A DNA stretch of 32,698 bases from Nitrospirota bacterium. Lineage in GTDB: Bacteria > Nitrospirota > Leptospirillia > Leptospirillales > Leptospirillaceae. Where the stretch lies: the NCBI GenBank assembly GCA_027314645.1, contig DAHVAL010000019.1, positions 1 through 32,698 on the forward strand. Direction: 5' to 3'. Made by a program: the position numbers and the translations under genes. Positions 25,354 through 32,697 of this stretch are shown one piece after another (positions within the stretch are counted from its first letter, which is position 1; the number at the start of each line of letters is the position of its first letter). The notes below the pieces were generated by a model. That model was not told where the DNA came from, did no database searches, and worked only from the letters and a program-made list of their open reading frames with translations.

Positions 25354-26052
25354 GTGTCGACTGTGCCCCTTGATCCCCGGACCTTCCATGCCCTTCTCTA
25401 CGATTTCGACGGGACCTTGGTCGACTCGTTTGGTCCCATCCGGCAATCGTTCAATACGATGCTTCATCACTTGGGAATCGATCGGGAACTCTCCGATTCC
25501 GAGACGATGGCGCTGGTCGGAGGCCCGCTTGAAGAATCGGTGTCCCGGCTGGTTCCCCCCTCCCAGGTTTCCGATGGGACCCTGATCTTTCGGGCCCACT
25601 ACGAAAAAATCTTCCTCGACCTGACCTATCCGATGGCGGGGGCTGGGTTCTTTCTTGAGAATGCCGCAAAGGCGGGACTTCGGCAGGGCGTGGTCACCAA
25701 CAAACTCGGGTCGTCGGCCCGGGCGATTGTCCGCCACCTTGGATGGGATCCCCTGCTCCCCTTGTGTCTGGGAGAGGGGGATGGGCTCCGTCTCAAGCCT
25801 GACCCCGCCATGATCCTTGCGGCCTCGGAGGGCTTGGGGGTTCCCTTGGACCGGATCTTGTTCGTCGGTGATTCGCCCTTCGATTTTCAGGCCTCTCGCA
25901 AAGCGGGCTGCCGAATCTGCCTCGTCTCAACAGGGACCCACACCGCCGAGGAACTTTCAGCGCTCGGGCCGGACCTTCTCATGAAGAGCCTGGACAATCT
26001 GTGGCAGTGGTTCAGGGGACCTGATACGGCCCCCTGTATCCGGGTGTCATAG
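25354..26052 (+). CDS. HAD-family phosphatase, phosphoglycolate phosphatase-like
   Basis: A protein of about 232 residues with all four HAD motifs. Motif I is YDFDGTLVDS, with nucleophile Asp17 and acid Asp19. Motif II is GVVTNK, with the Thr. Motif III is the lysine in LKPDP, and motif IV is FVGDSPFD. The C1 cap is helical and sits between motifs I and II, as in Gph/PGP-type subfamily IA enzymes. Those hydrolyse 2-phosphoglycolate or other small phosphates; the substrate here is not certain. The start is uncertain: GTG at 25354 or 25363 leaves the normal short lead before motif I, whereas the ATG at 25003 adds over 100 unrelated residues. It is convergent with the Slp gene and their 3' ends overlap by 41 bp. 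Confidence 0.8.
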   Translation: MSTVPLDPRTFHALLYDFDGTLVDSFGPIRQSFNTMLHHLGIDRELSDSETMALVGGPLEESVSRLVPPSQVSDGTLIFRAHYEKIFLDLTYPMAGAGFFLENAAKAGLRQGVVTNKLGSSARAIVRHLGWDPLLPLCLGEGDGLRLKPDPAMILAASEGLGVPLDRILFVGDSPFDFQASRKAGCRICLVSTGTHTAEELSALGPDLLMKSLDNLWQWFRGPDTAPCIRVS

Positions 26053-26566
26053 CGGGAAAGGGGGAGGGTCCCATGAGCGCCGTTGCGGGGACCCAGGTGT
26101 GAAGCGTCAAGACATCGATCGTCACAAGTCGAAGGGTTTTTCCGCTTTCGGTGAGAGTTGGACGGCGCATCCGGCGGAGGCGCCCGATGACGGTGATCTT
26201 TTGGCCGTCCCGGAGTGCGGAGGGATCGACAGGGTAGGGAAATATCAGCAGAAAAAGTTCCGAGGTCGCATCGGGAGTGCGGGGTCTGAATTGTCGGTCC
26301 AGGGGAGCCGGCTCCACCTGGATAAACGCCTTGGACGTCCGGTTTTCAAGGTGGACGATCCGCCCCCCGAGGATGACTTTTTCCCCCTCCTGATCCCGGT
26401 AATTGGAGAGCATCGCCCCGTAGGTGAGGGTCGGATCAGTCCCGGCCAGCTGCTGCTGGGTAAATGTGGGCGGATTGAACACGGCGCAACCGCCGGCCGC
26501 CAAGACCCCAAGGAACAGAACGGAAATAAGCGGAGTCCGTCTGGTCCGACACGTCACTTTTTCCAC
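26012..26566 (-). CDS. Slp-family outer-membrane lipoprotein
   Basis: A 184-residue lipoprotein with lipobox LAAGGC (Cys27). The mature part follows the Slp (starvation-inducible lipoprotein) pattern: a strand with LGGRIVHLENRTSKAFIQV, then PLDRQFRPRTPDATSELFLL, then VDPSALRDGQKITVIGRLRR and, near the end, LRLVTIDVLTLHTW. Slp is an outer-membrane lipoprotein induced by starvation or acid in enterobacteria, but its molecular role is unknown. It overlaps the small membrane-protein gene upstream by 13 bp, so the two are probably translated from one message. The 3' end overlaps the convergent HAD gene by 41 bp. Confidence 0.78.
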   Translation of the reverse strand: MEKVTCRTRRTPLISVLFLGVLAAGGCAVFNPPTFTQQQLAGTDPTLTYGAMLSNYRDQEGEKVILGGRIVHLENRTSKAFIQVEPAPLDRQFRPRTPDATSELFLLIFPYPVDPSALRDGQKITVIGRLRRMRRPTLTESGKTLRLVTIDVLTLHTWVPATALMGPSPFPAMTPGYRGPYQVP

Positions 26567-26757
26567 CAGTCCAGATTTCCGGTGATGATGTACTTTCGGA
26601 ACAGGTCATAAATGATGAATCCGAGGAAGCCGAACTCGAGGATGGTGAAGATTCGGAAAAAGATCCCCAAAAGCTTTGCGCGCCTGGGTGTAAACTCGAG
26701 GGATTCCTGATCAGAGCCGTCGTTACCGCTCTTTTTTTCCTCGTTTTCGCTGTTCAA
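26554..26757 (-). CDS. Small single-span membrane protein
   Basis: A 67-residue protein: an acidic and polar N-terminus (MNSENEEKKSGNDGSDQESLEF), a basic TPRRAKLL, one transmembrane helix (about residues 33-50, IFFRIFTILEFGFLGFIIYDLF), and a short tail ending DWWKK. No family is recognised. It lies 17 bp downstream of the large lipoprotein gene and overlaps the Slp gene by 13 bp, which places all three in one operon. The position between two outer-membrane lipoproteins suggests a role in the envelope, but nothing more specific. Confidence 0.66.
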   Translation of the reverse strand: MNSENEEKKSGNDGSDQESLEFTPRRAKLLGIFFRIFTILEFGFLGFIIYDLFRKYIITGNLDWWKK

Positions 26758-26774
26758 AAAGCACCTCCGGGAAT

Positions 26775-27971
26775 TCAGGTCGGGTCTGCCAACCCAAAGA
26801 GATTCTGGTTCAGAGAGCCGAGCCAGTAAAGTCTTCGATTGGCGTCGGGAAGCATGACAAGATCGATTCGACGATGGTTAAAGGAAAGCGAGAAATCCAC
26901 CTCTCCGGGAAGGTCGAATCGGGTGGCCTTCCCGGTGTGGTAGGGAACTTGGATCTGGAAGTCGCCGACGACCGATCCCGCCTCGTTGATCCTGGCCTTG
27001 AGGGAAACCAGCCTTTCCTCCCGATCGAAGGAGAGGCGGCCGTCAAGGGCAAATGGACCATCCACAAGCAGGCTGCCCGCAAGGGCCACCCGGTACTCCT
27101 TTGCCGGAAAGAGGTAAAAAGGGGTGGGATAGGGAAGGAAAACTCCCATTCCCAGGGTGTGGTCCGACTTGACTTCAAAAAGACCGGTCTCCCCGCTCCC
27201 GATTATTTTAAGTTCCTGATCATCTCCTTTCAACCAAAGGGTCCCGTGGATTTTTCCGGAAAAATCCGGCGGTGTGACCCCTCTCAACGTATCGCTCTTC
27301 TGAACAACCCCGTTCACCAGAAAGACCGGGTGGTAATACCGGCTTGGGGTCCGAAAGAGGACCGGTCCGACAACCGACAGGGTCTCGTTCAAAAGGGCCC
27401 TGTAGGCCGTAAGAATGACCATCCGGGGAACCCAGAATTCCCTTTGGGGGGGAGACACATCCAAGATCCAGAGAGGAGGCTCGATCAGAGAGGTATCCTC
27501 CGACGGGACGAAGGCCGCGCGGCGGATTCGGCATGTAGAAAGATCCCGGAACTCGACAAACCCGGTCACCTTCCGGGAGGACCATTCATCATTCTGCCGC
27601 TTTTCGACGATGGCGGACATGGGAAGGACCACACCCCTCCGGGACACGTCGAACCCGGGAGACCAGTTCTTTTCGATCCGGACACGAAGGACCGGCCTCC
27701 CGTTCGGCCCTTTCCCCGGAACATCCACCTTGATTTTCAGCGATTGGCGGGTGCATCGGGTGGGAAGGATCGTGATTCCTCGGTACGCGGCGGCGTCCAT
27801 CATCGATGTCCGGTAGAGGGTGCCAGTTTCCTTGAGGACGGGAGCATTCACTTCGACGGACGCGCAGGCAGAAAGAGTGACGAGCATCACCCCTGCCAGG
27901 AGGGGCTTCCATGGAAGGCCTCTTCCCGCTGTTCTTGGACGAGAGTGATATGTGGCTTGTCGAACCCTCAC
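26775..27971 (-). CDS. Large lipoprotein of unknown function
   Basis: A 398-residue exported lipoprotein with lipobox TLSAC (Cys36) and a GTG start; the n-region before the hydrophobic core is long and basic. The mature part is beta-rich throughout with no evident repeats and no catalytic motif. Features include KVDVPGKGPNGRPVLRVRIE and a C-terminal half with alternating strands (GVFLPYPTPFYLFPAKEYRV, then GDFQIQVPYHTGKATRFDLP). No family is recognised. It is the first gene of the three-gene set with the small membrane protein and Slp, and is divergent from the small lipoprotein at 28108. The GTG has no clear ribosome-binding site, so the start is tentative. Confidence 0.65.
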   Translation of the reverse strand: MRVRQATYHSRPRTAGRGLPWKPLLAGVMLVTLSACASVEVNAPVLKETGTLYRTSMMDAAAYRGITILPTRCTRQSLKIKVDVPGKGPNGRPVLRVRIEKNWSPGFDVSRRGVVLPMSAIVEKRQNDEWSSRKVTGFVEFRDLSTCRIRRAAFVPSEDTSLIEPPLWILDVSPPQREFWVPRMVILTAYRALLNETLSVVGPVLFRTPSRYYHPVFLVNGVVQKSDTLRGVTPPDFSGKIHGTLWLKGDDQELKIIGSGETGLFEVKSDHTLGMGVFLPYPTPFYLFPAKEYRVALAGSLLVDGPFALDGRLSFDREERLVSLKARINEAGSVVGDFQIQVPYHTGKATRFDLPGEVDFSLSFNHRRIDLVMLPDANRRLYWLGSLNQNLFGLADPT

Positions 27972-28107
27972 TTGTATTGAACCCTATCCATTCGATATGT
28001 TAAAAACAATTCGCACCTGTGCGAGGGACTCTGCATGGGTTTCTCCGACCATCCATCAATGGAGGCTTTCCATGGCTGACCACATTCTGGTCAATTCCGA
28101 AGGAATC

Positions 28108-28470
28108 ATGTCGTCTTATTCAAGAAAGGTCAACAGGACATGTGCCATCGCCGCGGGCCTTTCGATCCTGGCGCTTTGCTCCTGCGCCCAGACCGATGCC
28201 ATGATCGGCAATCACCAGAATGCCGCCTACACCTATCGGTCCTCCGCTCAAGGCACGGAAAAGGAAGCCAAGAAAGAAGCAGACCTCCAGAACCATATCG
28301 AAGCGGCCAAGATGTATATCGACGCCGCCCGGAAACGGCTTTCTTCGGCTCAGGAATACCAGAAAATCGGAAACCCCGTGTGGGCAAAAAACATGTTCGA
28401 CAAGAGCGGAGCGGACCTCACCACCGCGGCCAACGAAATCCGGGCTGCGCAATCCCCGCCCTCGAATTAG
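28108..28470 (+). CDS. Small helical lipoprotein
   Basis: The ATG at 28108 (AAGGA upstream) gives 120 residues with a conventional lipoprotein signal ending LALCSC (Cys26). Another in-frame ATG at 28072 has an even better GGAGG site but would lengthen the n-region by 12 residues, so both starts are possible. The mature part is helical and Ala/Lys-rich: GTEKEAKKEADLQNHIEAAK, then YIDAARKRLSSAQEYQKIG, then KSGADLTTAANEIRAA. This resembles DUF4398-type helical lipoproteins in layout, but I am not certain of the family. It converges on the RNase R gene with a 21-bp gap and is divergent from the large lipoprotein gene. Confidence 0.68.
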   Translation: MSSYSRKVNRTCAIAAGLSILALCSCAQTDAMIGNHQNAAYTYRSSAQGTEKEAKKEADLQNHIEAAKMYIDAARKRLSSAQEYQKIGNPVWAKNMFDKSGADLTTAANEIRAAQSPPSN

Positions 28471-28491
28471 GCGGTCTTGGTTCGACGGGCT

Positions 28492-30771
28492 TTACCGCCC
28501 CCTTCGCCCGCCCTTGCGTTTTCGAGGGTAAGCGTGGGGCTTCTCGAGGTCAGCCGCTTCCTCCTCAAGAACGAAATCGCACCGGAGCCGCTGGAAATCC
28601 ACTTTTGCCACCGTCACCCTGACGGAATCCCCGACGGAAAAACTTTTCCCCGTTCGCTCGCCGCGTATTTGGTGCCGATCTTCTCGATATTCGAAATAAT
28701 CCTTCCCGATCTGGTGGATGGGAATCAACCCTTCGACAAAGAACGGCGCCAGTTCGACAAAAAGCCCGTAGGCCGCAACCCCCGTGATCCGACCGTCGAA
28801 GCTTTCCCCCAAATGACGGGACATGAAGCGGACTTTTTTGAAATCCACCGCCATCCGTTCCGCTTCGGTCGCCTTGCGCTCCCGTTCGGAGCAGTGCTGG
28901 GCGACCACGGAAAGAGACGCCGGAAGGAGCCCTTCCTTGTTCGCGGAAGACGTCAACGTCAACAGACGGTGCACGATGAGGTCGGGATAACGTCGAATGG
29001 GCGAGGTAAAGTGCGTGTAGTCGGAAAACGCCAATCCAAAGTGCCCCATGGGACGCTCATCGTACCTGGCCTGCTTGAGGGAGCGGAGCACCGCATAATG
29101 GATGGGATGCTCGACGGGGCTTCCTTTCGTCTTTTCAAGAATCAGGGACAGGTCCCTGGGGGTCACTGACTCCGGACGGGCAAGGGAAATTCCCAGAGAG
29201 TTCAGAAATGCGTAGAGATTATCGATCCGTTCGGGGGAGGGCGGTTCATGGGCGCGAAAGATTGCGCTCCCGAGTCTCTGGGAAAGACGGGAGGCCACGA
29301 GTGTATTGGCCAAAAGCATGAACTCCTCGATCAGTTGGTGGGAGAGGTAGCGCGGGGAGCGGAGGATATCCACGGGCTCTCCCCGAAGATCGAGGACGAT
29401 TTCAGGCTCCGGAAGATCAAAGTCAAGGCTTCCCTTGTCCATCCGGCGACGTCGCAGCCGAAGCGCCAGATTCCACATGTCCTTGAGCAGGTCGAGCCAC
29501 GGGCGATAGCCCTCGGAAGGGGTTCCCGTCAGAGCCCGATGGACCTCCGAATAGGTCATCCGTTTCCTGCTCCGAATGACCGAAGGCTCCACCCGCCAGT
29601 CGAGGACCGTTCCCTCATGATCGAGTTGAACGATCACGGAACGTGCCAGACGATCCTCGTCCGGATTGAGGGAAAGCACCCCGTTGGACAGGACCTCCGG
29701 GAACATCGGAACCACCCTGTCCGGGAAATAGACGCTTGTCGCCCTGGCAAAGGCCTCTCGATCGAGGGGGGAGCCAGGGAGGACATAAGTGGACACGTCC
29801 GCGATGTGGATCCCGAGGGTCCACGTCCCATCCGCGCCACTCTCCAAAGAAATGGCATCGTCGAAGTCGCGGGCAGAATCCCCGTCGATGGTGACGATAT
29901 TCAGGGGACGAAGGTCGGTCCGCCCTTCCGACGGCGCAATCGGAACGGAGGAGGCCCGTTCGCCGGCAGCCTCTTCGATGTCCCGGGGAAAAGCTAAGGG
30001 GAGCCCGAAGGAAGCGATGACGAGATCGGTGTCGATCGACGGATCCCCCTCCATCCCAAGAACAGAAGTGATCCGGCCCGACGGCACCGGACTTTCGTCC
30101 GGATAGACCGTCACGGAAAGAACCACAATGGTCTCCCCGTCCTCAGGCAAGGACGGAATCGGTTCTTCCACCCGGAAAAGATGCCGAATCCGAACATCCC
30201 TCGGGCGGACAAAAAACCCGTCTCCGGTCTTCATCAGCAGTCCGGGAAGCTCGCGTCTGCCATGGGCCTGCACGCTCCACACCATCCCTTCCCGGCGGCC
30301 CCGGGCATCCTCTCCCGTCACATAACAGCGCACGGTATCGCCGTCGATGGCCCCCCGAAGATAATGGGCCGGAACAAACACATCCTTTTTCCCTTCGGGA
30401 TCGATGACAAATCCGTATCCGTCCCGGTTCGCGTCCAAACGGCCGATGATCGAAAGAAGCCGGCGCGGAAGCGCCATGCGGCTATCCGGCAGACGAAGGA
30501 GGGTCCCCGCCTGGATCAGCTCGTCCAGGGCTTGGTCGACCATCTTTCTCTGGACTCTATTTTTACGAGGGATCAGTCTGCGGTAAAGGACATCCTGGGA
30601 AAGATGCTGCTCCAACACGGCGTCGAATTCCGAGAGAATCCGATCCTTCCAGGATCCGACGGAATCCGGGGCTGGGACCAAAGGCTGTTGATCAGTGCTT
30701 GAAGAGGCCCCGTCGGACTTCCTCCGGCGACGCCGCCTTTTTTTTTCGGGCACACCCAAGATCTTCTCCAA
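28492..30771 (-). CDS. rnr: Ribonuclease R-family 3'-5' exoribonuclease
   Basis: A 759-residue processive exonuclease of the RNase II/R family. It has a basic N-terminal extension (KKRRRRRRKSDG), a winged-helix region (about 40-100), cold-shock domains (GRLDANRDGYGFVIDPEGKKDVFVPA at about 109-134, and a second to about 240), and the RNB catalytic domain. The RNB signature is TIDGDSARDFDDAISLE, with the metal-binding Asp cluster, followed by HIADVSTYV and YFPDRVVPMFPEVLSNGVLSL. A C-terminal S1 domain (GRITGVAAYGLFVEL) and a Lys/Arg tail follow. Length and domains fit RNase R better than RNase II. The TTG start is unconvincing, and an A9 run (30738-30746) close behind it could hide a frame error that would move the start to an ATG at 30809. 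TAGAAT at 30831-30826 could be its -10 box. Confidence 0.9.
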   Translation of the reverse strand: MEKILGVPEKKRRRRRRKSDGASSSTDQQPLVPAPDSVGSWKDRILSEFDAVLEQHLSQDVLYRRLIPRKNRVQRKMVDQALDELIQAGTLLRLPDSRMALPRRLLSIIGRLDANRDGYGFVIDPEGKKDVFVPAHYLRGAIDGDTVRCYVTGEDARGRREGMVWSVQAHGRRELPGLLMKTGDGFFVRPRDVRIRHLFRVEEPIPSLPEDGETIVVLSVTVYPDESPVPSGRITSVLGMEGDPSIDTDLVIASFGLPLAFPRDIEEAAGERASSVPIAPSEGRTDLRPLNIVTIDGDSARDFDDAISLESGADGTWTLGIHIADVSTYVLPGSPLDREAFARATSVYFPDRVVPMFPEVLSNGVLSLNPDEDRLARSVIVQLDHEGTVLDWRVEPSVIRSRKRMTYSEVHRALTGTPSEGYRPWLDLLKDMWNLALRLRRRRMDKGSLDFDLPEPEIVLDLRGEPVDILRSPRYLSHQLIEEFMLLANTLVASRLSQRLGSAIFRAHEPPSPERIDNLYAFLNSLGISLARPESVTPRDLSLILEKTKGSPVEHPIHYAVLRSLKQARYDERPMGHFGLAFSDYTHFTSPIRRYPDLIVHRLLTLTSSANKEGLLPASLSVVAQHCSERERKATEAERMAVDFKKVRFMSRHLGESFDGRITGVAAYGLFVELAPFFVEGLIPIHQIGKDYFEYREDRHQIRGERTGKSFSVGDSVRVTVAKVDFQRLRCDFVLEEEAADLEKPHAYPRKRKGGRRGR

Positions 30772-30973
30772 ACACCGGCCCCTGTGAAAGGCCTATTTAA
30801 CACATACAAAGTTCAAATCCATTTTATTCTAGCACAGCCACATCCGAGAATAAATCTTGGTTCCTGGGATCTGAGAAGGATCTCCATTCGGGGATGGCGG
30901 CCTTTGAATATCCAGTGCCCCACCGTGACGGATCTCACACCCCCTTGATATGCCTGAAAATTATTAATACAAT

Positions 30974-31002
30974 TGACCAGTTTGTATTTATATTGTGTAA
31001 AA
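30974..31002 (+). promoter_or_regulatory. Probable promoter of the leader and secreted-protein gene
   Basis: TTGACC (30974-30979) and TGTAAA (30997-31002) are separated by 17 bp (5/6 and 4/6 matches to sigma70-type boxes) in an AT-rich stretch. Transcription would begin near 31009, giving a leader of about 220 nt before the ATG at 31231. Confidence 0.5.
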
Positions 31003-31031
31003 GGGTTTTTGCCACACCCACCAGTTACCGT

Positions 31032-31085
31032 TTGTTGCTGATGAGCCGAGACCCGTCTGGCATCATCATCCATCAGTGTCAACAA
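31032..31085 (+). promoter_or_regulatory. Structured 5' leader element
   Basis: TTGTTGCTGATG (31032-31043) pairs fully with CATCAG (31071-31076) plus CAACAA (31080-31085), leaving a 3-nt bulge. Inside, GCC/GGC and AGA/TCT form a second hairpin (31045-31061) with a CCCG loop. It starts about 25 nt after the predicted transcription start and is followed by AAGGAGG (31087-31093) and a tiny frame TTG...TGA (31100-31126, with an internal ATG at 31109). No known riboswitch class is recognised. Confidence 0.45.
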
Positions 31086-31230
31086 AAGGAGGGTTTCTGT
31101 TGGCGCATATGGGAGTGAAAAATTGAAGGAGGAAGGTCCGGGGGTAAATTCGGCAACGATCATCAAGAGTTTAGACACGGTACGAACTTCTCTTTCCATC
31201 AAGAGGCAATCTCACATTAAGGAGGAATGA

Positions 31231-31698
31231 ATGAAGGGGTTAAAAAAAGGATTTTTGAGCCTTATGGTTCTTTCGGCGCTTGGGTGGACTTTCGCTCCAC
31301 TTTCGCTCGGGACAGCCCTCGCAGATAACGCGGCTCCTGCGGCCAAGCCTGCCCCTGCGGCCTCCGCTCCCAAGCCTGCAGCAGGAAAAAAAGTGGCAAA
31401 GAAGCCTGCCAAGAAAAAAATGGTCAAAAAGCATCCTGTGGCCCACAAAGGGATGCCGGTCTTTGCCGGAACCATTACCAATCTTGACATGACGGCTTCC
31501 CCCAACACCATCGTCGTCGTCAAGGGCACGGGGAGAAAGCATCAGTTCATCTTCGGAGGGGATATTTCCTCAAAAACAGCCATTTTCAAGGGCAAGAAGA
31601 AGGCCAGCCTGAGTGATCTGCAGACCGGCCAGAAGGTGGTTCTTCATTACCACAGGGCTCACGGAACCCTTTGGGTCACGGCGATCCATATTCACTGA
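31231..31698 (+). CDS. Secreted protein with a Lys/Ala/Pro-rich linker
   Basis: A 155-residue exported protein. The ATG follows GGAGG with 5 nt spacing. A Sec signal peptide ends at about TALA/DN (residue 31). It is followed by a low-complexity linker of Ala, Pro and Lys (about 34-70, KPAPAASAPKPAAGKKVAKK, ending KKKMVKKHPVAHKG). A compact beta-rich domain follows (about 77-155): FAGTITNLDMTASPNTIVVV, then HQFIFGGDISSKTAIFKGKK, DLQTGQKVVLHYHR and a C-terminal His-containing strand. The domain resembles small DUF5666-like or OB-type folds, but I assign no family. The cationic linker could bind cell-wall polymers or nucleic acid. It has a long, structured leader and lies 102 bp upstream of pal in the same direction. 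Confidence 0.72.
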   Translation: MKGLKKGFLSLMVLSALGWTFAPLSLGTALADNAAPAAKPAPAASAPKPAAGKKVAKKPAKKKMVKKHPVAHKGMPVFAGTITNLDMTASPNTIVVVKGTGRKHQFIFGGDISSKTAIFKGKKKASLSDLQTGQKVVLHYHRAHGTLWVTAIHIH

Positions 31699-31719
31699 TG
31701 TATCAGATAGCCTGACCGT

Positions 31720-31742
31720 CCCTTTTCCGATGGAAAAGAGGG
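31720..31742 (+). other. Intergenic hairpin between the secreted-protein gene and pal
   Basis: CCCTTTTCC (31720-31728) pairs with GGAAAA and GGG (31732-31742) with a 2-nt bulge and a 3-nt loop. No U tract follows, so it is more likely an mRNA processing or stability element than a terminator. Confidence 0.45.
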
Positions 31743-31758
31743 TTGGGAAAATTAAAAA

Positions 31759-31774
31759 ATTCGCATTTGCGAAT
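31759..31774 (+). repeat. Short palindrome upstream of pal
   Basis: ATTCGC (31759-31764) and GCGAAT (31769-31774) form an inverted repeat with loop ATTT. It lies about 25 bp before the pal start and could be an operator or mRNA hairpin. Confidence 0.35.
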
Positions 31775-31800
31775 CCAATCGAAAGAAAAAGGAGATTCTG

Positions 31801-32346
31801 ATGAAATTCGGTCAATCCAAAGGTTTATTGGCGTTGGTCGTTGCGGGCGTTCTCGCTCTGGCCGGTTGTGCATCCTCCGGTGGAGCCAAAGCGGGTTCTT
31901 CTGAGAGCACTCAGGCAGGGGCCCAAGCACCGGCCGCTACCGGTGAAGCCACCGAAGGCACCACGGCGGGTCAGCCTTCTTCAACTACCGACATGGATCC
32001 GCTCAAGAATGATGTCCGGTTCGGGTTTGACGAGGCGATCCTGACCTCCGAAGACCGGGCCCTCCTCAAGAAGGACGCGTCCATTCTGAAAGTGCATTCC
32101 ACGGTCAAGGTCGTAATTGCAGGCCATGCCGACGAGCGCGGGACCGACGCGTACAACCTTGTGCTTGGACAAAGACGCGCCAAAGCCGCCCGAATTTATC
32201 TGATCCGACTCGGCGTCGCCTCCAGGCGAATCAAGATCCGCTCCTTCGGAAGCCGGGAAATTCCCGGATACTCCATTTGCTCGGACCACAATGAAGGTTG
32301 CTGGGCGCAACATCGGGTGGCCCACTTCATGAAGATCACGATGTAA
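31801..32346 (+). CDS. pal: Peptidoglycan-associated lipoprotein (Pal/OmpA-type)
   Basis: A 181-residue outer-membrane lipoprotein. The signal ends LALAGC (Cys23), followed by a Ser/Ala/Gly/Thr-rich linker (24-64) and an OmpA-like peptidoglycan-binding domain. The core reads VRFGFDEAILTSEDRALLKK (72-91), VVIAGHADERGTDAYNLVLG (104-123) and QRRAKAARIYL. Asp111 and Arg126 sit exactly where OmpA domains bind diaminopimelate, so peptidoglycan binding is likely intact. The end is unusual: instead of the common NRR motif it has CSDHNEGC (160-167) and QHRVAHF, with a potential disulfide. The ATG has AAGGAG with 8 nt spacing. No tolB or other tol genes are in the window, so membership of a Tol-Pal system is inferred from the fold only. 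A strong terminator follows. Confidence 0.87.
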   Translation: MKFGQSKGLLALVVAGVLALAGCASSGGAKAGSSESTQAGAQAPAATGEATEGTTAGQPSSTTDMDPLKNDVRFGFDEAILTSEDRALLKKDASILKVHSTVKVVIAGHADERGTDAYNLVLGQRRAKAARIYLIRLGVASRRIKIRSFGSREIPGYSICSDHNEGCWAQHRVAHFMKITM

Positions 32347-32374
32347 GTCTGATTTCTTCCGTATCTACAAGAAG

Positions 32375-32405
32375 GACGGGGCCTTTTAGGTCCCGTCTTT
32401 TTTTT
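32375..32405 (+). terminator. Rho-independent terminator of pal
   Basis: GACGGGGCC (32375-32383) pairs with GGTCCCGTC (32389-32397), with one G-T pair and loop TTTTA. Eight T follow (32398-32405), 28 bp after the pal stop. Confidence 0.93.
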
Positions 32406-32491
32406 GAGGGGACCCTGACGGGTGAACGGCGATCCCCCCTGGGTCCAGATTTTCGACCTCCGTGAGGCGAAAACCGAAGGATAGGGACAAT

Positions 32492-32697
32492 CAGCGAGGT
32501 GGGGTGCACCGGCCATGTTCTTGGCGGATCGTTTTTGATGTCCCGTGGGTGACCTGACATGCGTTGAAGCGGGCCGCACTTGAATCTTACGGCTCCCCGG
32601 CACTCAGCTTACCCGCTTAGGGACTTCTCATGGGCAGAAGCCGCCTTTGAATGAACCTTCCTGGGGTTTGAGGTCAAGGGCATTCCCCTCCCCGCTG
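32492..32697 (+). ncRNA. Candidate structured RNA (long rod, 6S-like)
   Basis: No protein gene is evident after the pal terminator. Instead, a series of collinear nested pairings spans about 206 nt: 32492-32504 with 32685-32697 (11 of 13 pairs), TGC 32505-32507 with GCA 32680-32682, ACC with GGT (32508-32510/32672-32674), GGCGG 32523-32527 with CCGCC 32641-32645, GTCCC 32540-32544 with GGGAC 32620-32624, and AAGCGGG 32567-32573 with CCCGCTT 32612-32618. A 22-nt unpaired bulge (32545-32566) sits in the middle. A rod of this size with a central bubble recalls 6S RNA, but no conserved 6S sequence is recognised. The strand is not proven, and the structure ends at the window edge. A separate hairpin lies just upstream (32450-32473). 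Confidence 0.4.

Larger units (their letters stand above)
30772..31230. other. About 460-bp AT-richer intergenic region
   Basis: This divergent region between rnr and the secreted-protein gene has lower GC than most of the window. Open frames here (for example 30894-31118 on the plus strand) have no protein-like character. It contains a promoter candidate and a structured leader, described separately. Confidence 0.6.

Noticed and set aside
31038-31064. CTGATGA followed by a hairpin, resembling a hammerhead ribozyme core
   Set aside because: The required GAAA after stem II is missing (the sequence is ATCATC), and no cleavage-site stem is evident.
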